Shown: one piece after another, positions 16,581 to 26,673 of the stretch
Layout of the letters: each line of letters opens with the position of its first letter
Numbering within the stretch: position 1 is the stretch's first letter
DNA from: Paenibacillus phocaeensis
GTDB taxonomy: Bacteria > Bacillota > Bacilli > Paenibacillales > Paenibacillaceae
Assembly: GCF_900021165.1 (NCBI RefSeq)
Contig: NZ_FCOQ01000018.1
Span: 911,488-961,718 of the forward strand
Length of the DNA: 50,231 nt
Direction of reading: 5' to 3'
Translations under genes and position numbers: made by a program
Notes under the pieces: model-generated
Databases searched by the model: none
Told to the model about the DNA's origin: nothing
Seen by the model: only the letters and a program-made list of their open reading frames with translations

Positions 16581-17591
16581 ATGCGATTGTTCTGGCGGGA
16601 TCAACGCCCGTTCATCGTGGTATATTTGCTGCAGCTGGCTCTGATCACGATCGTGTATTGGCTTGACGGTTATCGCCATACCGCGATCAGCCTGTATGCC
16701 GCCTTGCTCAGCACGTGTCTTCTGGCGGCTTTCCTGATCGTACGCTATTGGACAAACCGGTCGCTTTATCGCCGGTTGGAGGAAGTCCCGGACTCACTGC
16801 GCGCTTTTGCCGACGTTCAACCGGGCTCACCGCTGGCCGACTCCTTGCAGCGGCTGCTAAAGGCGCAGTATCGACTTTACCTGCAGGAAATCGGCGAGCA
16901 GCAGAGCAAGCTCGAAGGGCATCGTCATTTCATGAATCAATGGGTTCATCAAATGAAGACGCCGCTGTCTGTCATCCATCTAATCGTGCAGCATGAGGAT
17001 GATCCCCGTTTGGCAGCCATCGGCGATGAGTTGGACCGGCTGCGCAAGGGGCTGGAGATGGTGCTCTACGCAGCGCGCTTGGATACGTTTGAGCATGACT
17101 TTGTAGTTGAGACACTGGACTTGGGGGCCTTGGCGCGGTCGGTTGCTTCGGCTCAGAAGCGGTTGTTCATCCGGCGCAAAGTCTATCCGGTGATGGACAT
17201 CCCGGAAAACCTGCTGATCGCTTCGGATGAGAAATGGCTGTCCTTCGTACTGACGCAGTTGATCACTAACGCGGTGAAGTACACCGTGAAGGAAGGGGCC
17301 CATCTCCGCTTTCGCGGCTTCGCGCGGGGGAGGGAAACGGTGCTGGAAATGGAGGACGAAGGCGTAGGCATTCCGGCCAGCGATCTGCCGCGCGTGTTCG
17401 ATGCTTATTTTACCGGGGAGAATGGCCGCATTTTTCAGGAATCCACCGGGATGGGGTTATACTTGGCGAAGGAGATCTGCGTGAAGCTGGGGCACCGGAT
17501 GGAGCTGGAATCACAGAAAGGAACGGGAACGACGGTGCGGATCATCTTTCAGCCGAATGCCGAAGCTTACAACGAAGTAAGGGAACTGTAA
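16581..17591 (+). CDS. BceS-like intramembrane-sensing histidine kinase
   Basis: A 336-residue kinase starting at ATG 16581, just after the regulator's stop and a GGGGGGAG ribosome site. Two transmembrane helices (about 10-27 and 36-56) are joined by a very short outer loop, so it has no extracellular sensor domain. This is typical of BceS kinases, which are told of antibiotic stress by their transporter. The H-box is NQWVHQMKTPLS with His123; the N-box is TQLITNAVKYT; the G-boxes are EDEGVGIP and GMGLYLAKEI. An upstream in-frame ATG at 16518 lies within the regulator gene and is unlikely to be used. Confidence 0.92.
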   Translation: MRLFWRDQRPFIVVYLLQLALITIVYWLDGYRHTAISLYAALLSTCLLAAFLIVRYWTNRSLYRRLEEVPDSLRAFADVQPGSPLADSLQRLLKAQYRLYLQEIGEQQSKLEGHRHFMNQWVHQMKTPLSVIHLIVQHEDDPRLAAIGDELDRLRKGLEMVLYAARLDTFEHDFVVETLDLGALARSVASAQKRLFIRRKVYPVMDIPENLLIASDEKWLSFVLTQLITNAVKYTVKEGAHLRFRGFARGRETVLEMEDEGVGIPASDLPRVFDAYFTGENGRIFQESTGMGLYLAKEICVKLGHRMELESQKGTGTTVRIIFQPNAEAYNEVREL

Positions 17592-17693
17592 GGTTGAGCG
17601 ATGGAGCGCAAGCTGACGGGTTTACTATAATCAGGGTAGTTCAGTTGCTAGGCCGGGACCCGATGGATGGAAATGAAGGAGAGCTTGATCAGC

Positions 17694-18464
17694 ATGGCGG
17701 TATTGGAAGTTGCGGCATTAACGAAAATTTATGAGGGCAAAATCGCCACCAAGGCTTTGGACGGGGTCAGCTTTCGAATGGACGAAGGGGAATTCGTCGG
17801 AATTATGGGGCCGTCGGGCAGCGGTAAAACGACGCTGCTTAACGTTATCGCGACCATCGACGAGCCGACTTCGGGCAGGGTGACCCTGGGCGGTCAGGAC
17901 CCGCACCGCATGACCCGGGAACAGACCGCATGGTTTCGGCGGCGGAAATTGGGCTTTATCTTTCAGCATTTCAACCTGCTGGATACGCTGACGGCAGAGG
18001 AAAACATCGTACTGCCGTTAACGCTCGACGGTGTTCCTGTCCCGGACATGAAAGCCCGGGCGCTGGAAATGGCGCAGCGGCTCGGGATCGAGGACATCTT
18101 GCCCAAGTATGCCTATGAGCTGTCGGGCGGACAAATGCAGCGGATCGCGATCGCTCGCGCGATGATTCACGGCCCTTCGCTCATCTTGGCCGACGAGCCG
18201 ACGGGCAATCTGGATTCCAAAGCGTCTCGGGACGTGATGGAGGCGTTCGCCGCCATGAACGAGACCCACCGGGCGACGATCATGATGGTGACGCATGATG
18301 CGCTCGCCGCGAGCTTCTGCCACCGGGTGATTTTTATCAAGGACGGCAAACTGTACAACGAAATCTACCGCGGGGATAACCGGCAGGCCTTCTTTCAGAA
18401 AATCATCGACATGCTGTCGCTGCTGGGAGGGGACAGCCATGACCTTTCGTCAATTCGCTTATAA
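17694..18464 (+). CDS. BceA-like ABC transporter ATP-binding protein
   Basis: A 256-residue ATPase of the MacB/LolD/BceA class. Walker A is GPSGSGKTT (39-47), the signature is LSGGQ (143-147) and Walker B is LILADEPT (163-170), followed by GNLDS. The start is taken at ATG 17694 (MAVLEV); AAGGAG lies somewhat far upstream (12 bases), and another in-frame ATG at 17667 has no ribosome site. It powers the permease encoded by the overlapping downstream gene. In this family the complex frees undecaprenyl-pyrophosphate-type targets from antimicrobial peptides such as bacitracin and also signals to the kinase. Confidence 0.92.
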   Translation: MAVLEVAALTKIYEGKIATKALDGVSFRMDEGEFVGIMGPSGSGKTTLLNVIATIDEPTSGRVTLGGQDPHRMTREQTAWFRRRKLGFIFQHFNLLDTLTAEENIVLPLTLDGVPVPDMKARALEMAQRLGIEDILPKYAYELSGGQMQRIAIARAMIHGPSLILADEPTGNLDSKASRDVMEAFAAMNETHRATIMMVTHDALAASFCHRVIFIKDGKLYNEIYRGDNRQAFFQKIIDMLSLLGGDSHDLSSIRL

Positions 18465-20412
18465 CAATGTCCTGCGGAATAAACGGACGTATGCCGCCTA
18501 TTTTCTGAGCAGCTCGTTTTCGGTCATGATTTTTTTTGTCTGTGTGCTGTTCCTGTTCCACCCCGATCTGCAGGAAGAGGTGATGTATCGTTCGGCTGTG
18601 CGAGTGTTGTGGGCAACTGAAGCGATCATGTACGTGTTTGTCTTCTTCTTCGTGATTTATTCGGTGGGCTCCTTTTTGCGCTCGCGCAAACGGGAGTTCG
18701 GGATCCTGCTGCTGCACGGAATGACGGAGAAACAGCTGCGCAAGCTGGTATTCCTGGAAAATATGCTGATTGGCGCGGGCTCCTTGGTCTGTGGCATGGG
18801 GGGCGGGCTTCTGCTTGCCAAGTTGTTTCTGATGGCCGGTTCCAACCTGCTTGGTGTGCCCCAGTTGGCATTCCATGTGACTTGGCCGGGTTTGCTACTG
18901 ACGGTCGGCGCTTTCTCGTTGCTGTTTCTGTTGATTTCACTCTGCACGACGCTGCTGCTGGGTTCACATCGGTTGATTGATTTGTTCCAGGCGGAGGTGA
19001 AACCAACCCGGCCGCCGCAGGCTTCCTGGCCTCTATCGCTGCTTGCAGCGGTCCTGCTGGGAACCAGTTACGTGCTGGCGGCAACGGCTGCCGCCTCGAA
19101 TGTGATGCTCCGCATGCTGCCGGTTACGGCGATGACGATTGCGGGCACCTATTTCTTCTACACGCAGTTGAGTGTGTTCCTGATTCAACGGGCCAAACGG
19201 CAACTCACTTCCTATTGGAAAAAAACAAATTTGGTCACCCTGTCAAGCCTGGCTTACCGAATGAAGGAAAATGCGCGGATGTTCTTCCTCGTCACGATCA
19301 TCTCGACCGTTACGTTTTGCGCCGTGGGCGCCTTTGCTTCGGTTAATCGTCTGGCGGATCAATTCGATCTGGACTACCCGGTGGAGATTGCTTATGTGGC
19401 CAAGGGGGGCAGCGAAGCCGCGGGCGAGCACCTCCGCATGATTCGAGCGGAGCTGGAATCGCGCGGGATCGCTTACCGGACGGTAAGCTTGCCCATCCTC
19501 CTCGCGGAAGTCGCATCCTCCCACCCTTCGACGGTGCAGGAATACCTGCCACTGATCTCCTTCGCCGATTATACACGGCTTCTGAACGCGGCGGGAATCA
19601 AGGTTACAGAGGTTCCGCCGCTGGACGGCGAAGCGCGGCTGCTGCTTGGCTCGGAGCAGGAGAAGCCGCTGCTCGCGCAGCGGAAGCCCGTAACCTATAC
19701 GTTTGCAGGCGCGCCCGAACAGTCTGTTCGTGAGATCGGCGTGACGAAGCATGTGGCGATCCCCGAGCATCTCACTTTAACCGCCGGAAATGATCGAGAG
19801 GGCTCGTTTTCCGGCCTGGTGGTCAGCGATTCGTTGCTGAACCGACTGAAGATGTCTATGGCGGGGGAGGGCGACCGGATTTACGCGGACGAGTTGACCG
19901 GATTTTACGTCGATGATCCGATGCTCACCCGGGGGTTGGCCACGGAGCTGACCGATAACGGGAGTATGCGCTACGAGATGGATCCGCCTTATGCCATGAC
20001 CGTGAGCGGCACTTTATATGAGGTGCAGCGGACAACGTACCGGGCGCTGCTGTTCTTCGCCTTGCTGGTGGGCACCGTCTTCTTTATCGCGGCAGGGAGC
20101 TTCCTTTATTTCCGGCTGTACAGCGATTTGGCGTATGATCGCCGGCAGTACGGGGCATTGGCCAAGTTGGGACTAACGGAGAAGGAATTGGCCAAGATCG
20201 TTACCCGTCAGGTCGGCCTGCTGTTTTTCGTGCCGATCGCCCTAGCAACCCTGCATAGCTTGTTCGCTTTCAAAGCGATGCAAAGCTTGTTTAATTTCTC
20301 CGTTGCCTGGCAGACGGTGGTCATTTTGACCAGTTTCCTGCTGGTGCAAGTGGCTTATTTCTTCTTCATTCGGGCCCGATATTTGCGCAATGTGAAAAAA
20401 GCGATTCGCTAA
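18439..20412 (+). CDS. BceB-like ABC transporter permease
   Basis: A 657-residue permease of the FtsX/MacB superfamily. It opens with TFRQFAYNNVLRNKRTYAAYF, the usual BceB N-terminus. It has about ten membrane helices, with a large extracellular domain of roughly 200 residues (about 305-520) between helices 7 and 8; this domain confers ligand specificity in the family. The ATG at 18439 overlaps the ATPase gene by 26 bases and follows GGGAGGGG. Together with the kinase and regulator it forms a complete Bce-type sensing and resistance module. The actual peptide recognised cannot be read from sequence. Confidence 0.92.
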   Translation: MTFRQFAYNNVLRNKRTYAAYFLSSSFSVMIFFVCVLFLFHPDLQEEVMYRSAVRVLWATEAIMYVFVFFFVIYSVGSFLRSRKREFGILLLHGMTEKQLRKLVFLENMLIGAGSLVCGMGGGLLLAKLFLMAGSNLLGVPQLAFHVTWPGLLLTVGAFSLLFLLISLCTTLLLGSHRLIDLFQAEVKPTRPPQASWPLSLLAAVLLGTSYVLAATAAASNVMLRMLPVTAMTIAGTYFFYTQLSVFLIQRAKRQLTSYWKKTNLVTLSSLAYRMKENARMFFLVTIISTVTFCAVGAFASVNRLADQFDLDYPVEIAYVAKGGSEAAGEHLRMIRAELESRGIAYRTVSLPILLAEVASSHPSTVQEYLPLISFADYTRLLNAAGIKVTEVPPLDGEARLLLGSEQEKPLLAQRKPVTYTFAGAPEQSVREIGVTKHVAIPEHLTLTAGNDREGSFSGLVVSDSLLNRLKMSMAGEGDRIYADELTGFYVDDPMLTRGLATELTDNGSMRYEMDPPYAMTVSGTLYEVQRTTYRALLFFALLVGTVFFIAAGSFLYFRLYSDLAYDRRQYGALAKLGLTEKELAKIVTRQVGLLFFVPIALATLHSLFAFKAMQSLFNFSVAWQTVVILTSFLLVQVAYFFFIRARYLRNVKKAIR

Positions 20413-20429
20413 ATAACTGGAGGTACAAC

Positions 20430-21068
20430 GTGGAGAACAACTGGATTACGGACTTTATGGAGCAGTTCGGCTATTTTGGCGTCTTTCTGCTCATCGCCCT
20501 GGAAAACGTGTTTCCTCCGATCCCGTCGGAAGTGATCTTGACGTTCGGCGGATTTATGACTACTTATACAAGCTTGACGCCCATTGGGGTCATCGTCTAC
20601 TCGACGCTGGGCTCGGTATTCGGCGCCGTGATCCTATATGGGATCGGCTATTTAGTTAACGTCGACCGGCTGGAAGGATGGGTTGAACGTTACGGCCGGT
20701 TCCTTCGTCTGAAAAAAGAAGACATTCGCCGCGCAGACGCCTGGTTCGACCGGTACGGCTATTGGACGGTGCTTTTCTGTCGGATGGTTCCGCTGATTCG
20801 CAGTCTCATCTCCATCCCGGCGGGAATGTCCAAGATGAAATTCGGCTTGTTCCTGCTGTTTACGACCATCGGGACGCTCATTTGGAACGTGGCGCTTGTC
20901 CTGCTTGGTGCTGCGGTAGGGGGATCCTGGGAAGAGATCGTCGCATTCATGGATGTGTATTCCCACATCGCTTATGCCGTGATCGCGTTAGGGGTGTTAT
21001 TCGCAGGCGTACTTTGGCTGCGCCGAAGAAAAAGCGGAGCACGCAGCAATATCAAGACCGAAGAATAA
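20430..21068 (+). CDS. DedA (SNARE-associated/VTT) family membrane protein
   Basis: A 212-residue DedA protein. Characteristic features are FLLIALENVFPPIPSEVIL (about 19-37), GSVFGAVILYGIGYLV (about 60-75), the central F(C)RMVPLIRSLISIPAGMSKM segment with its conserved arginines, and a C-terminal membrane helix. Some DedA proteins, including B. subtilis YngC (UptA), have been shown to recycle undecaprenyl phosphate across the membrane. The start is GTG 20430, 17 bases after the BceB stop with GGAGG upstream, so it is probably in the same transcript. Its position between BceAB and UppP supports a lipid-carrier role. Confidence 0.88.
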   Translation: MENNWITDFMEQFGYFGVFLLIALENVFPPIPSEVILTFGGFMTTYTSLTPIGVIVYSTLGSVFGAVILYGIGYLVNVDRLEGWVERYGRFLRLKKEDIRRADAWFDRYGYWTVLFCRMVPLIRSLISIPAGMSKMKFGLFLLFTTIGTLIWNVALVLLGAAVGGSWEEIVAFMDVYSHIAYAVIALGVLFAGVLWLRRRKSGARSNIKTEE

Positions 21069-21124
21069 AAGGCTGTCGATGGTAGGGCGTCTTTTTAAGA
21101 ACAACTCATAAAGGAGCAAGTGCG

Positions 21125-21979
21125 ATGAATTTGCTGGAACTCATAAAAGCGATGATCCTTGGCCTGGTAGAGGGGTTAACGGAGTTTGCGCCGGTGTCCT
21201 CCACAGGACATATGATCATTGTTGACGATATGTGGCTGAAAACCGGGGAACTACTTGGTTCGAAATATGTGGCGAATACGTTTAAAGTGGTGGTACAACT
21301 CGGCTCGATCCTGGCTGTCCTCGTCGTATTCCGCGATCGATTTATCGAGCTGCTGGGACTGTCGCGCTGGATGCCGGGGAAGGCGAAGGGGACTCTGGCG
21401 GGAGGACAAGCCGGGCCCCGGTTGAAGCTGATGCAGGTGATCGTCGGGTTGATTCCTGCGGGGATTCTCGGCGTGTTGTTCGAGGATTTTATCGACGAGC
21501 ACCTGTTCTCCACCTCAACCGTATTGATCGGTTTGGTAGTGGGAGCGCTGCTCATGATCGCCGCGGACCGCTTTGCACCGAGGCGTGCAAGCGTGGAGAC
21601 GGTCGATCAAATTTCGTACAAGCAGGCGTTTAGTATCGGCTTGTTTCAATGCTTGTCGATCTGGCCGGGCTTCTCGCGCTCCGGTTCGACGATATCCGGC
21701 GGCGTGCTGCTGGGCCTTAGTCACCGCGCCGCGGCCGACTTCACCTTTATCATGGCGGTGCCGATCATGGCCGGGGCCAGCTTGATTTCCCTGGTGAAGA
21801 ATCTGGAGTATTTCACGATCGATGCGCTGCCGTTCTTTGTAGTGGGCTTTATCAGCGCCTTTGTGTTTGCGCTGTTGTCGATCCGTTTTTTCCTGAAGTT
21901 GATCGACCGCATCAAGCTGGTGCCGTTTGCGGTGTATCGCATTTTGCTGGCGATCGTGATTTGGGTGGTTTATTTCTAA
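21125..21979 (+). CDS. uppP: Undecaprenyl-diphosphatase (bacitracin resistance protein)
   Basis: A 284-residue BacA/UppP integral membrane phosphatase. The first active-site segment is LVEGLTEFAPVSSTGH (Glu16, Glu20, Ser26, His29), and the second is SIWPGFSRSGSTISGG with the catalytic Arg. It converts undecaprenyl diphosphate to the monophosphate used as carrier for wall precursors, and a surplus gives bacitracin resistance. It follows the DedA gene by 56 bases and ends at a clear terminator. Together with BceAB and DedA it makes a coherent C55 lipid carrier neighbourhood. Confidence 0.96.
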   Translation: MNLLELIKAMILGLVEGLTEFAPVSSTGHMIIVDDMWLKTGELLGSKYVANTFKVVVQLGSILAVLVVFRDRFIELLGLSRWMPGKAKGTLAGGQAGPRLKLMQVIVGLIPAGILGVLFEDFIDEHLFSTSTVLIGLVVGALLMIAADRFAPRRASVETVDQISYKQAFSIGLFQCLSIWPGFSRSGSTISGGVLLGLSHRAAADFTFIMAVPIMAGASLISLVKNLEYFTIDALPFFVVGFISAFVFALLSIRFFLKLIDRIKLVPFAVYRILLAIVIWVVYF

Positions 21980-21989
21980 GCAAGGAGAA

Positions 21990-22024
21990 GGAGGTGCTGC
22001 GTATCGGCAGCATCTCCTTTTTTT
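21990..22024 (+). terminator. Terminator after uppP
   Basis: GGAGGTGCTGC (21990-22000) pairs with GCAGCATCTCC (22007-22017) and is followed by seven T. It separates uppP from the convergent gcvPB. Confidence 0.9.
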
Positions 22025-22057
22025 GGGTGTGTGGATTGGACTTGCACACTTACCCGC

Positions 22058-23587
22058 TTACCCGCAGGCGCAGTTCAGCACCGGCTTCCGGGCGGCGCCG
22101 GTTTCGTCCAGGCGCGTAACCGGGGTGGTATGCGGGGCGCTCCGCAGCAGATTCGGGTTCGTCTCGGCTTCCTTGGCGATGGCGATCATGACGTCGATAA
22201 AGCCGTCCAACGTTTCCTTGCTTTCGGTTTCCGTCGGCTCGATCATCATGCACTCTTCCACGTTCAGCGGGAAGTAGATGGTTGGCGGGTGATAGCCGAA
22301 GTCCAGCAGCCGCTTGGCGATGTCCAGCGTACGGATGCCGTATTTCGCCAGCCCGCTGCCGGACATGACGAATTCGTGTTTGCACGGTTGATCCGGGTAC
22401 GGCAGGTCGTAATAAGGGGCCAAGCGTTTCATCATATAGTTGGCATTCAGCACCGCGTTCTCCGATACCTGGCGCAGTCCCTCCGGGCCGAGGCTGCGGA
22501 TATAGGCATAAGCGCGGACGAGGATCCCGAAGTTGCCGTAAAAAGCTTTCACCCGGCCGATCGAGCTGATCGATCCGCGATGGGCGGCTTCAGCCGGATC
22601 AACGGCAGCACCTTCGGATTGCGCGCTGCGGATGGCGTACCGACCGGATTCGTCTTGGACGATGCTCGGTTCGGGCAGGAACGGAACCAGTCGCTGCTTG
22701 ACGCCAACCGGACCGGCGCCGGGGCCTCCGCCGCCGTGCGGGGTGCTCATCGTCTTGTGCAGGTTGAGATGCACGACGTCAAAGCCCATGTCGCCGGGGC
22801 GAGTGATCCCCATAATCGCGTTGGAATTCGCGCCATCATAGTACAGCAGGCCGCCGGCTTCGTGCACGATGTCGGCGATTTCCCGAATCTGTTCCTCGAA
22901 CAAGCCCAGCGTGTTCGGGTTGGTGAGCATTAACGCGGCGGTATCTCCGCCGACGGCTGCGCGCAGCGCGTCCAGGTCCACCATGCCGCGCGCGGTGGAC
23001 GGGATGGTCACCGTCTCGAAGCCGGCGACCGAGGCGCTGGCCGGGTTCGTGCCGTGCGAGGAGTCCGGCACGATCACCTTGGTGCGCTTCTCGCCGCGGC
23101 TGTCGTGGTAGGCGCGGATCATCATCAGGCCGGTCCATTCGCCATGGGCTCCGGCTGCCGGCTGCAGCGTCACCTCATCCATGCCGGTCAGTCCGGCTAA
23201 ATCCCGCTGCAGCCGGTACATCAGCTCCAGGGCCCCTTGCACGCTTTCCTCCGGCTGATAGGGATGGATTTTCGCCAAACCGGCGTAGCGGGCCACGTCC
23301 TCATTCACTTTCGGATTGTATTTCATGGTGCAGGAGCCCAGCGGGTAAAATCCGTTGTCCACCCCGAAGTTCCGGCGGGATAACGCGGTATAATGGCGAA
23401 TCACGTCCACTTCATACACTTCGGGGAACGCCAAGCCTTCGCTCCGCAGCATGCCCTGCGGCACCAGTTCCTCCTTGGGGATAGCCGGGACGTCGCACTC
23501 CGGCAGGGAATAGCCGATCCGGCCGGGCCGGCTGCGTTCAAAAATCAATAATTCCTCGGACGGGGTCATCTCTTTTATTTCGAACAT
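22058..23587 (-). CDS. gcvPB: Glycine dehydrogenase (decarboxylating), subunit 2 (P-protein)
   Basis: A 509-residue C-terminal subunit of the split P-protein. It carries the pyridoxal-phosphate lysine, Lys278 in [18 protein letters not shown], and the upstream motifs [10 protein letters not shown] and [11 protein letters not shown]. With gcvPA it decarboxylates glycine and transfers the aminomethyl group to the lipoyl arm of GcvH. The ATG at 23587 lies inside the end of gcvPA (13-base overlap), indicating coupled translation and a fixed ratio. It is the last gene of the minus-strand gcvT-gcvPA-gcvPB operon. Confidence 0.97.
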   Translation of the reverse strand: MFEIKEMTPSEELLIFERSRPGRIGYSLPECDVPAIPKEELVPQGMLRSEGLAFPEVYEVDVIRHYTALSRRNFGVDNGFYPLGSCTMKYNPKVNEDVARYAGLAKIHPYQPEESVQGALELMYRLQRDLAGLTGMDEVTLQPAAGAHGEWTGLMMIRAYHDSRGEKRTKVIVPDSSHGTNPASASVAGFETVTIPSTARGMVDLDALRAAVGGDTAALMLTNPNTLGLFEEQIREIADIVHEAGGLLYYDGANSNAIMGITRPGDMGFDVVHLNLHKTMSTPHGGGGPGAGPVGVKQRLVPFLPEPSIVQDESGRYAIRSAQSEGAAVDPAEAAHRGSISSIGRVKAFYGNFGILVRAYAYIRSLGPEGLRQVSENAVLNANYMMKRLAPYYDLPYPDQPCKHEFVMSGSGLAKYGIRTLDIAKRLLDFGYHPPTIYFPLNVEECMMIEPTETESKETLDGFIDVMIAIAKEAETNPNLLRSAPHTTPVTRLDETGAARKPVLNCACG

Positions 23588-24939
23588 ATCGATTCCTCCA
23601 GTACGCGGGCGAATTGGTCGATTTCCGCTTTGCTGCGTTTTTCCGTTACGGCGATCAGCAGGTGGCCGTTCAACTCGGGATAACTGCGGCCAAGATCGTA
23701 CCCGCCGATAAAACCGGCGGCGAGAAGATCCCGCTGCAGTTGGAGCGGATCGGTTCCCTCCGGCAGCCGCAGCACGAACTCGTTAAAGAACGGGGACTCA
23801 AACGCGGCGCTTACACCGGGAATCGCGGTCAGCGTCTTCCGGGCATAATGGCTCTTCTGCAAGTTCAGCTCTGCGACCTCGGCCATCCCTTGCTTGCCCA
23901 TCACGGATAAGTACACGGAGGCGGCCAAGGCGAGCAGCGCCTGATTGGAGCAAATGTTCGAGGTCGCTTTCTCGCGGCGGATATGCTGCTCGCGCGCCTG
24001 GAGCGTCAGGACGAACCCGCGCTTGCCGTTCCGGTCGGTCGTCTGTCCGACAATCCGGCCGGGCATCCGGCGCATATGCGCTTCCGATACGGCGAAGTAG
24101 CCGCAGGTTGGCCCGCCGAAGGAAGGGGATAGCCCCAGCGGCTGGGCGTCGCCGACGACGATATCGGCGCCGAGCTTGCCCGGCGCTTCCAGCAGGCCAA
24201 GCGCCAGCGGATTGCTGCTGACGACCAGCAAGCTGCCGTGCGTATGAGCCAATTCGCCGATGGCGCGGAGATCCTCGAGGGAACCGAAGAAGTTCGGGTT
24301 CTGGATCAACACGGCGGCGGTGTCCTTCGAGATAGCTGCGGCGAGCGCTTCGCGATCGGTGACGCCTTGCTTCCAGCCGACCTCGACGATCTCAAGATTC
24401 AAGCCGTGGGCGTAGGTTGCGAGTACCTCCCGGGCTTCCGGGTGGACGGCGCGGGAGACGAGCAGCTGCTTACGCTTGGTGGCGGCAGCGGCCAAATTGC
24501 CGGCTTCGGCCAAGGCGGTGGCGCCGTCGTACATGCTGGCATTGGCGACCTTAAGGCCGGTTAGCTCGCAGATGTACGATTGGAATTCGAATATCGCCTG
24601 CAGCTCGCCTTGGCTGATCTCCGGCTGATACGGCGTGTAGGCTGTATAAAATTCCGAACGGGAAATGACATGCTGAATGACGGAAGGGATATGATGGTCG
24701 TAAAGTCCGGCACCGAGGAAGCTGGCGAAGCGATCCGTGTCGGCGTTGCGTCCGGCCAGCGCGGCCAAGTGCCGAGTCAACGCGTATTCGTCCAAACGCG
24801 GGGATACCGGGAGCTCGCCTTGAAAGCGGATGTCCTCCGGGATGTCGCTGAACAGCTCCTCAACGGAGCTTGCGCCGAGGGTCGCCAGCATCTCCGCTTG
24901 ATCTTGTTCGGTTAACGGCAGGTAACGGTGTTTTAGCAT
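23575..24939 (-). CDS. gcvPA: Glycine dehydrogenase (decarboxylating), subunit 1 (P-protein)
   Basis: A 454-residue N-terminal subunit of the split P-protein, as in Bacillus. Recognisable stretches are [14 protein letters not shown] at the start, the glycine-rich [29 protein letters not shown], and [11 protein letters not shown]. It starts 19 bases after gcvT with a GGAGAT-type ribosome site and overlaps gcvPB. It has no PLP lysine, as expected; the heterotetramer with gcvPB is the active form. Confidence 0.96.
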   Translation of the reverse strand: MLKHRYLPLTEQDQAEMLATLGASSVEELFSDIPEDIRFQGELPVSPRLDEYALTRHLAALAGRNADTDRFASFLGAGLYDHHIPSVIQHVISRSEFYTAYTPYQPEISQGELQAIFEFQSYICELTGLKVANASMYDGATALAEAGNLAAAATKRKQLLVSRAVHPEAREVLATYAHGLNLEIVEVGWKQGVTDREALAAAISKDTAAVLIQNPNFFGSLEDLRAIGELAHTHGSLLVVSSNPLALGLLEAPGKLGADIVVGDAQPLGLSPSFGGPTCGYFAVSEAHMRRMPGRIVGQTTDRNGKRGFVLTLQAREQHIRREKATSNICSNQALLALAASVYLSVMGKQGMAEVAELNLQKSHYARKTLTAIPGVSAAFESPFFNEFVLRLPEGTDPLQLQRDLLAAGFIGGYDLGRSYPELNGHLLIAVTEKRSKAEIDQFARVLEESICSK

Positions 24940-24958
24940 ACGATTTCTGAATCTCCTT

Positions 24959-26089
24959 TCACCGCTTGGCGGATGGATTTCGACGATAGAACGGCAGCGG
25001 GACGACCTTGGCCTTCAGCCGCTTGCCGCGGATGTCGACCTCCAGGATCGTGCCCGGTTCGGTATAGGCAGTGGCCAGGAGCGCCATCCCGAGGTTTTTT
25101 TTCAAACTCGGCGAGTGGGTCCCGGTTGTAACTTCCCCGATCGGTTCTTCCGCGCCATTGGCGAACACCGGATAATGCGTGCGCGGGATGCCGCGATCGA
25201 TCATCTCAAGGCCAACCAGGCGGCGCGGGATGCCGACGTCCCGCTGTTTGATCAGCGCCGCCCGCCCGATGAAATCGCCTTGCTCCAGCTTCACGAACCG
25301 GTTCAGACCGGCTTCGAGCGGGGTGATGTTCGGCCCGAGCTCCTGCCCGTAGAGCGGCAGGCAGGCTTCGAAGCGCAGCGTATCCCTGGCGCCAAGCCCG
25401 GCGGGGAGGAGCCCGCAGGCGGCTCCGGCTTCCATCAGCGCATCCCAGAGCGCTTCCGCATGCTCCGCCGCGACGTACAGCTCGAATCCGTCTTCGCCGG
25501 TGTATCCGGTACGCGAGAGCAGCGCCGGAAGGCCGGCGATTCGCGCTTCCGCGATGAACGTGAACGGGCGCAAGGCCCCAGGTTCCGGCCCTTCACAAAG
25601 CGGAGAGAGGAGGGAGGCGGCAAGCGGCCCTTGTACGGCGAGCAAGGCGGTCTCGTCGGAAATATCCCGCATCGCTGCGCCTTCGGCAGGGAGGTGCTGC
25701 CGCAGCCATTTCCCATCTTTTTCGATATTCGAAGCATTCACCACCAGCATGTATTTTCCTTGCTCCAGCTTATAAATCAGCAGATCGTCCATCACGCCGC
25801 CATCGGGATCGCACAGCAAAGTATATTGGACTTTGCCCGGTTCAAGCAGCGTTACATCATTGGTCGTCATGCGCTGCAAATAGGGTTCCGCTTCCGGTCC
25901 TTCAACGATAAATTCCCCCATATGCGAGACGTCGAACAACCCGGCGCGCTCGCGCACGGCCTCGTGTTCTCTCTGGATGCCGCTGAACTGCACCGGCAGC
26001 TCCCAACCGCCGAAATCGATGCAACGGACCCCTTCATAATATGCGTACCTGGAGTAGAGCGGCGTACGCCGCAATGCGGATTCGGACAT
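24959..26089 (-). CDS. gcvT: Aminomethyltransferase (glycine cleavage T-protein)
   Basis: A 376-residue T-protein. It transfers the methylene group from the aminomethyl-lipoyl arm of GcvH to tetrahydrofolate, releasing ammonia. Family features include [43 protein letters not shown], the folate-site Asp in the [14 protein letters not shown] segment, and [13 protein letters not shown]. The frame extends upstream to 26131, but those codons lie in the riboswitch terminator hairpin. AGGTG stands 6 bases before the ATG at 26089, so that start is chosen. It is the first gene behind the glycine riboswitch. Confidence 0.96.
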   Translation of the reverse strand: MSESALRRTPLYSRYAYYEGVRCIDFGGWELPVQFSGIQREHEAVRERAGLFDVSHMGEFIVEGPEAEPYLQRMTTNDVTLLEPGKVQYTLLCDPDGGVMDDLLIYKLEQGKYMLVVNASNIEKDGKWLRQHLPAEGAAMRDISDETALLAVQGPLAASLLSPLCEGPEPGALRPFTFIAEARIAGLPALLSRTGYTGEDGFELYVAAEHAEALWDALMEAGAACGLLPAGLGARDTLRFEACLPLYGQELGPNITPLEAGLNRFVKLEQGDFIGRAALIKQRDVGIPRRLVGLEMIDRGIPRTHYPVFANGAEEPIGEVTTGTHSPSLKKNLGMALLATAYTEPGTILEVDIRGKRLKAKVVPLPFYRRNPSAKR

Positions 26090-26129
26090 GAACATCACCT
26101 CGAAAGGCCTCATCGGCTTATTTTTGAGC

Positions 26130-26194
26130 AAATAATAAAGGACAGGCCAAAGAAATCCCGTCAGTTGACCTAACGGATCTTCCTGGCTCTGTCC
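26130..26194 (-). terminator. Riboswitch expression-platform terminator before gcvT
   Basis: On the minus strand GGACAGAGCCA (26194-26184) can pair with TGGCCTGTCC (26149-26140), and TTTATTATTT follows. The left arm lies directly after the second glycine aptamer, so glycine binding can compete with terminator formation, as in known gcvT leaders. Confidence 0.7.
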
Positions 26195-26420
26195 CTTGTA
26201 CCTGAGAGTTACCCTGTCGAAACGCTAACCTTCGCGCAGGTTTCCCCTTGGGTGATTCGCGTGAGAGATGTCGGAACCATTCATCAAAGTTCAATCCTCT
26301 CAGCGAATGCTCTCCAGAGTTGCGTCCGGCAGAAGTCCTTTTGCCTGAGAGATTCACCGCTTCACGGCTTGCTCCTTCGGCGTTACAATACAGCGTATTG
26401 TAATCTCTCCCCCTGCCTTC
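26178..26420 (-). ncRNA. Tandem glycine riboswitch
   Basis: Read on the minus strand, two glycine aptamers follow one another. The first contains GGGGAGAG, the GCCGAAGGAGCAAGCC segment, CTCTCAGGCAAAAGGAC and GGAGAGC. The second contains GCTGAGAGG, CACCCAAGGGGAAACC, CTCTCAGGTACAAGGGACAG and a short linker. These are the conserved core motifs of the gcvT element (RF00504). It lies between a strong promoter and gcvT and is expected to switch on glycine cleavage when glycine is high. Confidence 0.93.
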
Positions 26421-26441
26421 AACCGCAGCTTACATCTCTCA

Positions 26442-26470
26442 TTAATACTCAAAAACAGCCTGTATGTCAA
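26442..26470 (-). promoter_or_regulatory. Sigma-A promoter of the gcvT operon
   Basis: On the minus strand a perfect TTGACA (26470-26465) and TATTAA (26447-26442) are 17 bases apart, with the glycine aptamer beginning some 20 bases downstream. Confidence 0.68.
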
Positions 26471-26560
26471 TAAAGTTGTCATAATAATTTTAAACGATTT
26501 CGAATTTTGGAAAAGACTACGCTTACATTATTCTAGTTGCTATTGAATATGTTAGTAATG

Positions 26561-26589
26561 TTGACACGAAAGCTAGATTGGAATAATCT
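26561..26589 (+). promoter_or_regulatory. Candidate promoter of gcvH
   Basis: A perfect TTGACA at 26561-26566 is followed after 17 bases by TAATCT; AATAAT at a 15-base spacing is an alternative. It is divergent from the gcvT promoter, and no aptamer lies between it and gcvH. Confidence 0.45.
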
Positions 26590-26673
26590 GAACGAGAACG
26601 GAATCAGGATTGAGGATCGGCAATATGTGGGATGTGAGTACTTTAGATCATCCATTGTGAGGAGGAGCTAATC

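Noticed and set aside
17592..17693. Separate promoter for bceAB (TATAAT at about 17626)
   Set aside because: The -10 is perfect but there is no acceptable -35 at 16-18 bases, no extended TG, and no recognisable BceR inverted repeat. A regulated promoter is possible but not supported.
22031..22933. 300-codon plus-strand frame opposite gcvPB
   Set aside because: Mirror frame of a strongly conserved gene, with no ribosome site and no domain. The long antisense frames opposite gcvT (25115-26173), leuC (35569-36774) and nifH/nifD (48012-49430) are rejected for the same reason.
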